Shown: one piece after another, positions 11,960 through 24,168 of the stretch
Layout: every line of letters begins with the position of its first letter
Numbering within the stretch: position 1 is the stretch's first letter
NCBI RefSeq assembly: GCF_021869535.1
Contig: NW_026262648.1
Coordinates: 1,550,001 to 1,614,000, forward strand
Length of the DNA stretch: 64,000 nt
Direction: 5' to 3'
Source of the DNA: Mytilus californianus
Lineage: Eukaryota; Mollusca; Bivalvia; Mytilida; Mytilidae
Notes under the pieces: generated by a model
What the model saw: only the letters and a program-made list of their open reading frames with translations
Told to the model about the DNA's origin: nothing
The model's database searches: none
Position numbers and translations under genes: made by a program

Positions 11960-12071
11960 CTATTGTTACGAATAACAATGGATTTTGACCACAGGGTGTG
12001 ACGAGCGGGGTTTCTGGAAACCCCTGCTTCTACATCCCGCCAACAAAGTCCATTGTTATTCGTAACAATAG
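11960..12071. repeat. Fold-back palindrome F1
   Basis: Arms of about 27 bp starting CTATTGTTACGAATAACAAT are near-perfectly inverted at the two ends; the centre has GGGGTTTC/GAAACCCC. 112 bp, non-coding, MITE-like. Confidence 0.75.
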
Positions 12072-13080
12072 AAATTGATTATTTTTTAAAAAGCATGAAC
12101 ATAAGAAATAACTAAATTGTTCACTACAAATTGTTTCATGATATTAAAAAAAAACACATTTTAGGAAATTCCAATAAGCATCTATATGGAATTCAAAAAT
12201 AATCCTTTAAATACTCTTAATTTTGCTTGAAGGCATTTTTTTTTATCCCAGCCATATGTCTCTATTCTAAAGCATTGATTTTTTAAAAAAATGGGGATTC
12301 TAACTCCCGTACCCACCCCCTCCCCCCCCCCTTCCGCCCCGGTTACCCAGTGGCCGATAAGGGGTTGTGGGTTCCGCGACTTTTATTTAAAAGATCAATG
12401 CATTTGAATGGTTGGACTCCCCTTTTTCTCTTGAGTTGATCAGCCCCTGATTGCCCCCCCCCCCCCCACCCCAAGGGAGTTCCTCAATATTAAATATTGT
12501 ATGTTGAGCGTGTCTGGTAGTCGGGTTTCTAATGCAGACACACATATCCCTTAGTATGTTCGAATATGAATGTTTGTTTATTCTCGAGAAGAGGGGGGTG
12601 GGGGTTGTTTTTGATAAAATCGTAAGATATAAAATACAGTTATGATTACCTTTATTAAACTGATACAGGTAAGTACTTTGGGTTATAATATGGCCTTTAT
12701 CTTTAGTCTCTTCTACCAAATCCAACGCTTGTCACAAAATGTCGTCCGTCTTATACCCGTCCATATTGACAACTGTATACCAGGAGCATGATGTATTTTT
12801 TGTTTGTAATAAGAATACACGTAACACTCAACCTTGACCTGCTGATCCATATTAGCACATGGATTTAACGGGAATATGCAAAACAACTTTACATTTGTAA
12901 AATATACTCACTTTTCAAAGTTTGAACAAAGATAACCAAAGAAAGGTTACTAGTGGGGTTTCATGTAATAAAAAAATATTCTTATAAATCATGGTTTGAT
13001 ATTGTCAATAAATATGCTATCGTTTTTTTTTTTTCATTTGATAATCAATGTTAACAAATATAGGGTTTAGAATGGGGTGT
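12072..13080. other. Intergenic, low complexity C/G runs
   Basis: Holds two poly-C tracts (near 12315-12340 and 12457-12472) in a locally repeated sequence. No gene seen. Confidence 0.4.
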
Positions 13081-13085
13081 AAGTT

Positions 13086-13187
13086 AGTTATACACCTCGG
13101 GATACGGCGTGTCTGGATAAGAAACCCCTCCGGCCTCCGGCCGACGGGGTTTCTTATCCAGACACACCTATCCCTCGGTGTATAACT
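13086..13187. repeat. Fold-back palindrome F2
   Basis: Inverted arms of about 45 bp (AGTTATACACCTCGGGAT inward to GATAAGAAACCCC) around the loop CTCCGGCCTCCGGCCGACGG. The same loop occurs in F4 at 27868-27975 with partly different arms. Confidence 0.8.
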
Positions 13188-13340
13188 ATTACATATGAAT
13201 CAATTAATTAGCAATGCGTGATAGTAACCGGTAACAAGTATTTCAAATGTACCATGATAACAAATAATTGCCTTCAGCTTTTTATTTTCAATGTAGATAA
13301 TTTCTTAATAAAACCAGAAACATTAACCAAGGGCGTCATG

Positions 13341-13362
13341 GATTATATATATATATATATCT
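13341..13362. repeat. (AT)n microsatellite
   Basis: Short AT dinucleotide run in intergenic DNA. Confidence 0.8.
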
Positions 13363-13455
13363 TTATTCTGTCAAACCTTTGCAATTACAATGGTATACAG
13401 ACGCTACATGACATCAACATGATCAATAAATACAGACATACATTATTAGTTACAT

Positions 13456-13605
13456 AGTGTGTTAGTGACCTAATACGATATATACGGGGTCATTAAATTC
13501 CATATGGGGTGAGAGCGACCTAATACGATATATACGGGGTCAGTAAATTCCATATGTGGAATTAACTGACCCCGTATATATCGTATTAGGTCACTAGCAC
13601 ACAGT
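13456..13605. repeat. Fold-back palindrome F3 with duplicated arm
   Basis: The arm GACCTAATACGATATATACG is present twice directly (near 13468 and 13516) and once inverted (near 13575-13594). Outer ends GTGTGTTAGTGAC and GTCACTAGCACAC are inverted. Confidence 0.78.
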
Positions 13606-13609
13606 GTAA

Positions 13610-14800
13610 CGAATTTATCTTACCGACTATCTTTATTTGTTGAATTTAGACTAGAGTTGTCTCATTTGCAATCATACCACATCTTCTTATTTTTATATTA
13701 AAGTGTTCAAGTGTTCAATCTTAAGAACTTCTTCCATTGGTCTGCAAAAAATTTTAAAAAAAATAATGTCAACAATAACAATTTAATATGAACAACCTTG
13801 GTATATCAATATTTAATAGAACTTTCAATACATTTAAATAATCAAATAGTGCAAAAGTCGTAACTCCACTACTAGCCGTGTATTGAAATAAGCCCCGCCT
13901 CCCTACTAACCTAATATGGAATATACACGGTCTCCACGCGGACGCTTTTAACCAATCATATTCCTAGAAACGTATAGGAGGTAAGATAAATATGAATACA
14001 CTGAGCAAAATATGTACACTATTTACAATTATACTACATGTATATATTCTCATTCGGTTTATCGAGGACTCCATCCGTTGAATTGCGTTTGCATTAAGTT
14101 TCATATGGGAAAAGGCAATTGATCGAGTAGGCTACCGTCAGGTCCGTTGAGAGTAAGTTGTAAAATGTTGCTACAAATTTTGTAGATTTTTTTTTATTTA
14201 CTGGTGAACATATGGTTTCACTTTGCCAATAATGTGGAATATTTAGCAAAATCGTTCAACATCACGACGAGAATAAAGTTATTTTTAACAGTCAAATGTT
14301 TGAAATCTCTTAATAAAAATAAAAAAAGGCGACAGGAGACTCTTTCAAAAATTCATTACCGTCTTCTTGAAATATGTTATCAAAAGAATTTAGAAAACGG
14401 ATATTAACAACGAAATTTGCATTTAAACATGACAAGAGGACTGAAGAAAACTTAATGTGGTGCATGATTGTAAATTACTTCCTGCGCAACGAATGCAAAC
14501 TAACATATTTTAATTAAATTACAAATAAAATGTCTCTTGATGAGAACAAAAAATACATTCATCTCTGTCCGTTGATAATTTGTAACCATAAAACCTTCTT
14601 TCATTTGCTATTCAAGGTTCCTAACCCTTCGTGTTTAAGGCGGTTATATTAATCGAATTGCAAGCTACGTATTTGAATTACAATGAATTCCCTGTAAGTT
14701 TCATTACAACGTCGGTAACATTTCTATCCGGGTTTTCGTCTGTTTGAATATGTTTAATTAGTTGAATAATTCATTAAAAAATAAAGGCTTAGATCCATAG
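13610..14800. other. Intergenic, fragments only
   Basis: A retroelement-end fragment (GTTGTCTCATTTGCAATCAT near 13656-13690) and otherwise unrecognised AT-rich sequence. No exon or domain found. Confidence 0.4.
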
Positions 14801-15785
14801 ATACAAAGATTTGGTCTGCAAGTTTGGCTGTACCTGTAGAAAACTTATTTCAAACGGAATTGCACATCCTAAATTTTACGGTGATGTTGTAAACTGAGCC
14901 CGGAAATTTAGATATGATCCGGGTAAACTTATCAATTCTTTAAATAAACCCATTCTTAAAGGTTACTTATTCAACACTGTAATTAAATCTTTGAATATTG
15001 TTTTTATTGGTATAAATATTGATTTTGTTATCAGTAAATTAAAACCATACTAAGTAAACTATTACACATATGTACTCTCATGGTACTACAATCTGTCGAT
15101 ACCTATAGTTTGGCATTGCACAAGGTCATGTTTTTTCCCTGACTGTTAAAGACGTCTTTACACTAAATTCAATTGGATGTTCGATGTGTACTGATTGATA
15201 TTTTAGTCTTAGAAACATGATTTTTTTATTAGTTGTTATTGGCTTTGAACTAGCTGTCAGTAACTGCGAGTACTCTCAGATCTGTACTTAATGTTTTTTT
15301 GTTGTGGGGATGTATAAGTACCCGTCCACGTCCACTCTGTGTTTTTGTTAGATGTATTTCTATTTGTATATCCATCTGATGAGTTTAGCCTTTTTCAACT
15401 GATTTTTATAGTTTGTTCTTATGCTTTACTGTTACACCACTGTCCCAGGTTAGGGGGAGGATTGGGCGCTCACAAACATGTTTAACCTCGCCCCATTCTT
15501 TATGTGCCAGTCCCAAGTCAGGTGCCTGTAGTTCAGTGGTTGTCTTTGGTTCATGTCTGTCATATTTGTTTTTTGTAAATTGCTTTGTTTTCTCAATTGA
15601 ATTGTTCCATATTTTTCATTTGGGTGCCTTTTATAGCCGACCATACGGTATGGGTTTTTCTCATTGTTGAAGGCCGTACGATTGCCTATAATTGCTTACA
15701 TCCACTTCATTTGGACTTTGGTGGATAGTTGTCTCATTGGCAATCATACCGCATCTCCTTATTTTCATATTGCCTAGATGCAATT
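14800..15785 (+). mobile_element. Truncated retroelement: C-terminal coding relic plus 3' UTR
   Basis: The plus strand reads HPKFYGDVVN, stop, ARKFRYDPGKLINSLNK, then FIGINIDFVISKLK with a terminal stop near 15050, followed by about 730 bp of 3' UTR ending GGCAATCATACCGCATCTCC. I recognise this combination as an abundant mussel retroelement. Its RT is not in the window, so class is uncertain. It explains the fragments at 3561, 10225, 13656, 28675 and 40795. Confidence 0.6.
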
Positions 15786-15899
15786 ACATTATAAACATGT
15801 TATCATGTACATGCTGAAAATCACTAATTGTAGAATGATATTTTCAGACTGTGGATCACATGTGTAAACAGGGTATAACAGCCTTCTGTTCATTCCAAA

Positions 15900-16500
15900 A
15901 GTTGTGCGCGGCGTTTTGCATTTGCGCCGATTTTTTCTTTCACTTGCTCCGATTTTGTCTTTCAATTTAAAAGATAAAAGCACTTTGTTTACATCCACTA
16001 AAATCACGGAGTAAAAATCTATTTACAGCATTCAAAAGCACAACATAAAAATCCATAAAAACGGAATTCAATGAATTATAAATCTGTTCTTGTCGAGTAT
16101 TTATATGCTACACATCTGATGTTTTCCTCCCTTGTAATTTCATCTCTTCTATACTTGTTGTACTTGCCAACAACGTAGTCCATCTTTTCTTTCTCTGCAT
16201 AGTTTGCGTACAGAGGCGGGCATTTCAAGAGTTCTCATTTTGACACAAGTAACGGCCTGGAATTTTTTGTTGACATCCATAAAGACATATATGATAGGTT
16301 CGTGCGAATAGAACTGTTCATTGTAATGGGAATGAAACGATTCTAAACCGTTATTCGTCCTCTTACAGTTTTCAACGGGTGCAGATGCCCAGAAATGGGA
16401 GCAGATATAGATCGGCGCTAATGAAAGAATCAAATCGGCGCAAATAAAAGATCGGAAATTTTTTAAATCGGCGCAAATGTCATACGCCCGTTGTGCGTAC
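15900..16500 (-). mobile_element. DNA transposon relic: TTTGCGCCGAT-rich TIRs around MULE-like transposase fragment
   Basis: Both ends carry inverted blocks built from repeated CATTTGCGCCGATTT (15905-15965; inverted at 16410-16490). Between them the minus strand encodes KRTNNGLESFHSHYNEQFYS then PIIYVFMDVNKKFQ, which resembles the C-terminal NH-x-ESFH region of MULE/FLYWCH-associated transposases. The catalytic core is absent, so this is an internally deleted copy. Confidence 0.5.
16149..16410 (-). pseudogene. MULE-like transposase C-terminal fragment
   Basis: Within an open frame of 159 codons (16149-16628), residues about 88-150 (RTNNGLESFH, YSHEPIIYVFMDVNKKFQ) carry the transposase similarity. 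Residues about 45-65 are only the translated terminal repeat. No DDE catalytic residues are present. Confidence 0.42.
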
Positions 16501-16984
16501 TGAAACGAGAAAACAAGTGAATTGTAAATAAGTTTGAAAATAAAGCTTATTAATAAACACATTTCAAATGAAGCAAATGTATCGTATGCGTTTATAAAAT
16601 TTTGGACACGCATCATTACACTAGCCATTTTTAAAGTTTATCCAGACAAACAGATGCATCAATATTCAACTGAATAACTTGCAAAATAGTCCCACCACTG
16701 ATACTTTGGCTAGCCGGACAAATAGTCCCAGCACTATTCATCCGGCTAGTCGGACAAATAGCAACTGCCTATATTTATATATAGTTGTGCATTATGTTGA
16801 TGATAAAAAAAAAAAACATTTCGTTTGCGAAAAACATCTATAAAAATATGCCGTTTTTATTTTTTTTATATTTTTTTTAAATTCCGCATGTAGTTAAGGT
16901 AGGCGTCCAATTTTAACTGGTTCTGCAATAAACTAAAATGTATCCTTTTTATGTTCTGCTACACAAAGTTACGTAGTGGAACAT

Positions 16985-17350
16985 TAAGAGAGAAAATCGT
17001 TTATGTGAATGCTGTAAAATGTGTGTTATTTAAGATGAATACCATTTTGTTCATGTTTGTCCAGCTCTGTACAAACTCATTTTTTACCAAAGTATTATTG
17101 TTCTTGGCCTAATATTCACAAACTTTTATATATATTACAAGCGTCTAATAAGTCTCTTACTATCAAATTATGTAATTATGTAAAATCTGCATGGAATATT
17201 CGATCTTATATAGTCTCATAACTTTACATGTCATGTGATTATACTATTGTTCTTTGCTGTCTATCCATGTTTTATATTATGTAATATTTGTTGGTAATTT
17301 TTCCATAGCATGTCTATGCTTTTTCAATAAAGATTCATTCATTCATTCAA
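16985..17350 (+). mobile_element. LINE 3' end relic with ATTC-repeat tail
   Basis: The plus strand reads CECCKMCVI, stop, DEYHFVHVCPALYKL, the Cys/His motif at the C-terminus of CR1/Jockey-like non-LTR proteins. It continues to AATAAAGATTCATTCATTCA, a LINE-type simple-repeat tail. In-frame stops show it is dead. Confidence 0.6.
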
Positions 17351-19080
17351 TAAAAGGGTTATTTCTCGGATAGTAATGCATATCGATTGTCCCTCGAAGG
17401 ATTTCAAAGTCACTTATATTAACGCCTTCCTGTTGTGCTTTTCAAAATATGCATAATATATAAGTTGATGATCATTTAACTGTTTTTGTTTTTGTTTTTT
17501 GTTTTTTGGAGTGGGGGGAGGGTGGGGGGTAATTGAACAATGTCTTGCCATAGATAAATGATAATTCAAATGGGTTTTATTCCTTTCTCCTAAGTGTGAA
17601 AGTTCTGAAAGGTTTTTTTAATTGTAATTTATGTTTTTATAACGCAAATGCGAATTTATACCACACAATGACCGGATGAAAATAATCTACAAAAGATTGT
17701 CTCTATTTTTTTTTATTTTTTTTTGGCCTTATTATTTTCTACCATCGTATGACAGACCTTGGTTGTTATACAAGGGTAGAGAAGCGAAATCAATATGATC
17801 TGAACGGGGTCTAAGAAATGAATGTTGTTGTCAGTTCGTTTGCACATTGTTCTTTGTTGCTATTTTGGAAACATATGAAGGCATTGTGAGCACAAGATCT
17901 TATCTTCGTTCATTCAATTACTCTACTGTCTATCAAGAAAAAGAAAATTTAATTCAATTCAGGAAAGAAATGAAAATCAGCATCATTGTTATCTATAAAC
18001 GGGCACAGTGGCGTTAGAGAAGAATGTAAAGTTTGTGGGCAAACTTCTGAGAGTTACTAGCACTTAAAAAAAAACTTTAAAAAACACACAAATAGTCTTG
18101 CGGTGTAGAAGCTGGTCATTGTCCTATTTAATTTTCCATTTTCCAAAATTTGTCCATCTATTAGGGGGACATATATTTACCATCCCCCTTTCGTTGACTC
18201 CTACTACATATTACTTTCAGTTTGATAAATTTTGTAAAGATTACAAAGACCTCATTTATCAAAATTTTTTAATTTAAATCTGATAAAAAAACAATATTTT
18301 GCTGATGAAGAAATTTTGATATAAATTGCATTTTATTCGGCTAGAGCTACATGTTGCTGATTGCTGATAAATGCATTTTGATTAAAAATTGCAAATTTTA
18401 CAGCTTTTATAACATTCTGTTTCAAAGGACATTACTCCCCAATAATAAATTAATGTGTTTTAAAAATATAATACGTAACTTTCAAACAGCTATTTTGTTA
18501 AAGTTTTAATGAGGATAGATAAGAAAAAATTGCCGAATTCTGACACACTTGCGTTTTTGTGCAATCTTCAGGCCTAAAATCTGTTTACGATTCGCCATAG
18601 TGTTGTAAGAATCTATAGGAACGCTCATGGAACTCTAATACTATGAATTTAAGTAAAGGTTTTAAGGTTTTTTTTTAATTGCCGTTATTGTGAAATAGAT
18701 TCAGGTGGAAATTGGCTCTACCCATTTGAATTACAAAAGTCAAATATACCTTTTATATGAATACACATGTATATAGGCGTTGGAATAGAAATATAAAGAC
18801 ACTTTCGTCGAAGGGAGTCTGTTTTACATTTGATACAAAGTCACGGCTGATCGGACTGCGAATGTTTATTGAATTCATTATCCGGCGTTCAGACAGTTGT
18901 CCCATTTGATGTCAAACCTCTGTTCGGACAACACTTACTAAATTGATCGAAATATTTGTTACTGGACGTAAGAAAACATCTTCCAGTTACTTTTAGCAGT
19001 TTACAGTGATATTGAATTCTGTATAATTTATTTACCAGACATCAGATCTTGGGGTCATCCTAGTTATCAGTACGTCAGTG
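17350..19080. other. Intergenic, nothing recognised
   Basis: AT-rich with a G-rich run near 17508-17530. No exon, transposon end or long inverted repeat seen. Confidence 0.4.
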
Positions 19081-19082
19081 CT

Positions 19083-19530
19083 TTGATAAAGATTAGTGTA
19101 TTCAGTGATTTTATGTGTATATCTTCGTCTGGCATGTTTGACCTTGACCTCAAATTATGTGGTTCGTTGATCAATATTAAGTTTGGTCTGTTTCTCAGAT
19201 ACTATGAGGAATTAAATAGGTCAACTATATTTGGTGTTTGGAATGATTGTAAGGTGAACATGTCTGTCTGGCAGGTATCATCAGACATTGACTTCATTTT
19301 CATAGTCCATTGGTCAAAGTTTGGTTTCGTAGGTAAGTCGGTTTCTCAATTTCTATAAGCAGTAGGTCATCTGACCTTCACCTCATTTACATGGATCCTT
19401 GATAATGTTATGTTTGTGTTATACTTGTAGGTTAACCTTTATCTGAAAGACTGTCAACATAAAATAAATCAAAATCAGTAAAGCAGGCAAAACATTTCAG
19501 CGTGTGCACATTTGTTTGGTATTTACTTAA
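19083..19530 (-). repeat. Bivalve tandem dispersed element, inverted copy
   Basis: Reverse orientation of the 6120-6930 element: TTTGACCTTGACCTCA near 19138 and GACCTTCACCTCATTTAC near 19373, with the intervening ~150-bp subunits. Confidence 0.55.
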
Positions 19531-20077
19531 ATGTTACCCAAAATATCAGTTGTTATCCTTGTTTATACATTGATAATATTTGACTATACGTTCTGAAATA
19601 CACGAAAATATTGTTAAAACCTTTAAGTATAGATGTGAATGTACGATACTAGGAATTTTTGTAAAGATTGACAGTCTTTTAAAAAATGGTCTTGGTGTGG
19701 AATAAAATACAGGTGAAATTTGCCCTACCTTTTTCAAAAATAAATATGGAGTCGCTTAGCCTTTTTTCCGTTACTTTGAAACAACGACAATGTCAAAAGA
19801 ATGAACAGATTATACTATGTGACATACCAGGTAAATTCTGACAAAATCGTACGGGTCTAGGGCATAAGTGCTATGGGCCAATTTAGAGACCATGCCTACC
19901 TCTACCTCTGGTATAATGGCCCATGTAGAGAATCTTCAGTTTGTCCATACGGCAATAGAAAGGTTGGACTAAGTTACATACCAGGTACCTTTAACATATG
20001 CTGACAAACTCGTATGGGTCTACGGCATAAGTGTTATGGGCCATTTTAGAGGTCATGCCTACATTTACATCTGGTAT

Positions 20078-20281
20078 ACTGTAAACCAACTTATTTTCGC
20101 GGATACTTTATTTCGCATTTAGCCCATATTAGCTCATTTCGCGGCGATTAAATTTCGCGATTTTTAAATTTGATTGATGCAGTTAAATAAGGAAACTTCC
20201 AAGTTTTACATATTCGCGACGATTTATATTCGCGTTATTTTACTACTCGCGAAAGTCGCGAAAATTAGTTGGTTTACAGTA
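20078..20281. mobile_element. MITE with TTTCGCG motifs, copy 1
   Basis: Terminal inverted repeats ACTGTAAACCAACTTATTTT and its inverse TTAGTTGGTTTACAGT flank a core with repeated TTTCGCG/CGCGAAA. Inserted in a satellite monomer. Confidence 0.8.
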
Positions 20282-20781
20282 GTGGCCCACGTGGAGAATC
20301 TTTCAGTTTGGTCAGCTGGCAATAGTAGTTTGACTTCGTGACATACCGGGTAACCCAAAGCCCCCTTTTCCCTATGCTGACAAACTCGTAAAGGTCTAAG
20401 GCATAAGTACTATGGGCAATTTCAGAGGACATACCTACCTCTACCTTCGTTATAAAGGCCCACGTGGACAATCTCTCAGTTTAGCCAGCCGGCAATAGTA
20501 AAGTTTGATTATATGACATACAAGATACCCCTTAACCCAATGGTAAAAACCTTGTACGGGTCCAGGGCATAAGTGCTATGAGCCATTTTAGATGCCATGA
20601 ATGTCTCTACCTATGGTGTAATGGCCCATGTAGAAAATCTTCAGTTTGTCCAAACGGCAATAGTAAGGTTGGACTAAGTTACATACCAGGTACCTTTAAC
20701 CAAGCTGACAAACTCGTATGGGTCTACGGCAAAAGTGTAATGGGCCATTTTAGAGGTCATGCCTACATTTACATCTGGTAT

Positions 20782-21003
20782 ACTGTAAACCAACTTATTT
20801 TCGCGGATACATTATTTCGCATTTAGCCCATATTAGCTCATTTCGCGGCGATTTAATTTCGCGATTTTCAAAATTTGATTGATGCAGTAAAATAAGGAAA
20901 CTTCCAAGTTTTACATATTCGCGACGATTTATATTCGCGTTATTTTACTACTCGCGAAAGTCGCGAAAATAAACTGCTCGCGAAAATTATTTGGTTTACA
21001 GTA
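20782..21003. mobile_element. MITE with TTTCGCG motifs, copy 2
   Basis: Same element at the same site of a satellite monomer 704 bp away, plus about 20 bp of extra CTCGCGAAAAT. Copied by array duplication rather than inserted independently. Confidence 0.8.
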
Positions 21004-24000
21004 GTGGCCCACGTGGAGAATCTTTCAGTTTGGTCAGCTGGCAATATAAGTTGGACTACGTGACATACCGGGTAACCCAAACCCCCCCTTTTCCCTATGC
21101 TGACAAACTCGTAAAGGTCTAAGGCATAAGTACTATGGGCAATTTCAGAGGACATACCTACCTCTACCTTCGTTATAAAGGCCCACGTGGACAATCTCTC
21201 AGTTTGGCCAGCCGGCAATAGTAAAGTTTGATTATATGACATACAAGATACCCCTTAACCCAATGGTAAAAAACTTGTACGGGTCCAGGGCATAAGTGCT
21301 ATGAGCCATTTTAGATGCCATGCATGTCTCAACCTCAGGTACAATGGCCCATGTTGAGAATCTTTAAGTTTGGCCAGTCGGCAATCGTTAAGTTGGACTA
21401 TGTGACATACTAGCTTCCACCCCTCAACCCTTACCCTATGCTCACAAATTCATACGGGTCCAGGGCATAAGTGCTATGGGGCATTCTAGAGGCCATGCCT
21501 ACTTCTACCTCTGGTATAATGGCCCACGTGGACAATCTCTCAGTTTGGCCAGCCGGCAATAGTAAAGTTTGATTATATGACATACAAGATACCCCTTAAC
21601 CCAATGGTAAAAAACTTGTACGGGTCCAGGGCATAAGTGCTATGAGCCATTTTAGATGCCATGCATGTCTCAACCTCAGGTACAATGGCCCATGTTGAGA
21701 ATCTTTAAGTTTGGCCAGTCGGCAATCGTTAAGTTGGACTATGTGACATACTAGCTTCCACCCCTCAACCCTTACCCTATGCTCACAAATTCATACGGGT
21801 CCAGGGCATAAGTGCTATGGGGCATTCTAGAGGCCATGCCTACTTCTACCTCTGGTATAATGGCCCACGTGGAGAATCTCTCAGTTTGGCCAGCCGGCAA
21901 TAGTGAAGTGGACTAAGTGACTTACCGGGCACCCTCTCCTCTTTAACCCTTTGCTGAAAAACTCGCAAGGGTCTATGGCATAAGTGTTGTAGGCCATTTT
22001 AGAGACCATGCCTACCTCTACATCTGGTACAATGACCCACGTTGAGAATCTCTCAGTTTGGCAAGCCAGCAATAGTAAAGTTAGACTATATGACATACCA
22101 GGTACCCTCTCAACCTATGCTGACAAACTCGTATGGATCTATGGTATAAGTGATATGTGCCATTTTAGAGGCCATACCTACCTTTACCTCTGGTATAATG
22201 GCCCACGTGATATATCCCTCAGTTTGGCCAGCCAGTAATAGTATAGTTGGACTTTGTGACATACCGGGTAACCCTCCTTTTTTCCCTAAGCGGACAAACT
22301 TGTACGGGTCTAGGGCATAAGTGTTATGGACTATTTCAGAGGCCATGCCTACCTCTACCTCTGGTATAAAGGCCCACGTGAATAATATCTCAGTTTGGCC
22401 AGCTGGCAATAGTAAAGTTTGACTATATGACATACAAGATACCCCCTAACCCTATGGTGAAAAACTCGTACGGGTCCAGGGCATAAGTGCTATGAGCCAT
22501 TCTAGATGCCATGCATGTCTCAACCTCTGGTACAATGGACCATGTTGAGAATCTCTCAGTTTAACCAGCCAGCAATCGTTTAGTTGGACTATGTGACATA
22601 CAAGCTACCACCCCTTCACCTTTCCGTATCCTGACAAACTCGTAAGGGTCTAGGGCATAAGTACTATGGGCCATTTTAGAGGACATGCCTACCTTTACCT
22701 CTGGTATAAAGTCCCACGTGGAGAATCTCTCACTTTTGCAAGCCGGCAAAAGTAAAGTTGGACTATATAACATACCAGATACCCCTTTCCCCTCAGGTGA
22801 AAAACTCGTATGGGTCAAGGGTATAAGTGCTATGAGCCATTTAAGATGCCATGCATGTCTCATCCTCTGATACAATGGTCCACGTGAAGAATCTTTTAGT
22901 TTGGCCAGCCGGCAATCGTTAAGTTGGACTATGTGACATACCAGCTACTACCCTTCTACCATTACCCTATGCTGACAAACTCGTATGGGTCTAGGGCATA
23001 AGAGCTATGGGCCATTCTAGAGGTCATGCCTACTTCTACTTCTGGTATAATGGCTCACGTGGAGAATCTCTCAGTTTGGCCGACCGGCAATAGTAAATTG
23101 GACTAAGTGACGTACCGGGTATCCTCTCCTCTTTAGTCCTATGCTGACAAACTCGTACGGGTCTATGGCATAAGTGCTATGGACCATTTTAGAGGCCATG
23201 CCTACCTTTACCTCTGGTATAATGACCCACGTTGAAAATCTATCAGTTTTGCCAGCTAGCAATAGTAAAGTTGGACTACTAAATATGTGACATACCGGGT
23301 AAACCCCCCTTTCCCAATGCTGACAAACTCGTAAGGGACCAGGGCATAAATGTTAAAGGCCATTCGTAAGGCCATGCCTACTTCTATCTCTGGTATAATG
23401 GCCCACATGGAAAATCTCTCAGTTTGGCAAGCTGGCAATAGTAAAGTGGACTATATGACATACAGGGTAACCTCTCCCCTTTAACCCTATGCTGCCAAAC
23501 TCGTTAGGGTCTAGGGTATAAGTACTATGGGCCATTTTAGAGGCCATGCCTACGTATACCTCTGGTACAAAGTCCCACGTGGAGAATCTCTCTGTTTGGA
23601 AAGCCGGCAATAGTAAAGTTGGACTATATGACATACGAGATACCCCCTAACCTTATCGTAAAAAACTCGTACGGGTCTAGGGTATAAGTGTTACGAGCCA
23701 TTTTAGATGTCATGCGTATCTCAACCTCTGGTACAATGGTCCACATAGAGAATCTCTCAGTTTGGCCAGTCGCCAATCGTTAAGTTTGACTACGCTACCA
23801 CCCCTCTACCCTTATCCTATGCTGACAAACTCGTACGGGTCCAGGGCATAAGTACCATGGGCCATTCTAGAGGTCAATACACATGTTACATCCCAACTCC
23901 TTTGTTCTAACAGGGGTGATCTGGTAGAGTCCTACCAGATCACCCTACCTTGAGTTTCTTTGTTCTGCATGCTTTCTTTTATTCAGTTACATTTTGGCGG

Positions 24001-24095
24001 GAATGTTGAACACACAATAAAACTTAGAAATATTTAGGCGGAATAAAGACTAATTTTCAAAATAATGTAGAAAAAATCCACTAAATTTCCAGTGT

Positions 24096-24168
24096 CTCAG
24101 CGGGGAATCGAACCCAAGACCTTTAGCATATGAAGCCACGATTCATACCCCTACACCAAGATGACTGG
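24096..24168 (-). repeat. tRNA-like sequence (SINE head or tRNA pseudogene)
   Basis: The minus strand has A-box-like TGGTGTAGGGGTA, a CAT anticodon-like loop and B box GGGTTCGATTCC. The acceptor arms do not pair, so it is not a functional tRNA; a tRNA-derived SINE promoter is more likely. Confidence 0.4.

Larger units (their letters stand above)
19840..23880. repeat. Satellite array, ~170-bp monomer, about 21 units
   Basis: Monomer landmarks in order: GGCCCACGTGGAGAATCTCT, CAGTTTGGCCAGCCGGCAAT, GACATACC, GCTGACAAACTCGTACGGGT, AGGGCATAAGTGCTATGGGC, GAGGCCATGCCTAC. Starts recur every 167-172 bp (for example 21862, 22032, 22199). Higher-order copies exist: ~704-bp period (19970 and 20670 blocks) and a ~340-bp near-identical dimer (21185 and 21526 blocks). 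Two MITEs sit in it. A solitary monomer lies at 28285-28442. Confidence 0.9.

Noticed and set aside
21881..23634. Minus-strand open frames of 60-107 codons in the satellite
   Set aside because: They are the translated satellite monomer, recur in every unit with drift, and have no start or domain consistent with a gene.
24096..24168. tRNA gene with CAT anticodon
   Set aside because: Acceptor stem does not pair and one T-stem pair is broken; kept as tRNA-like only.
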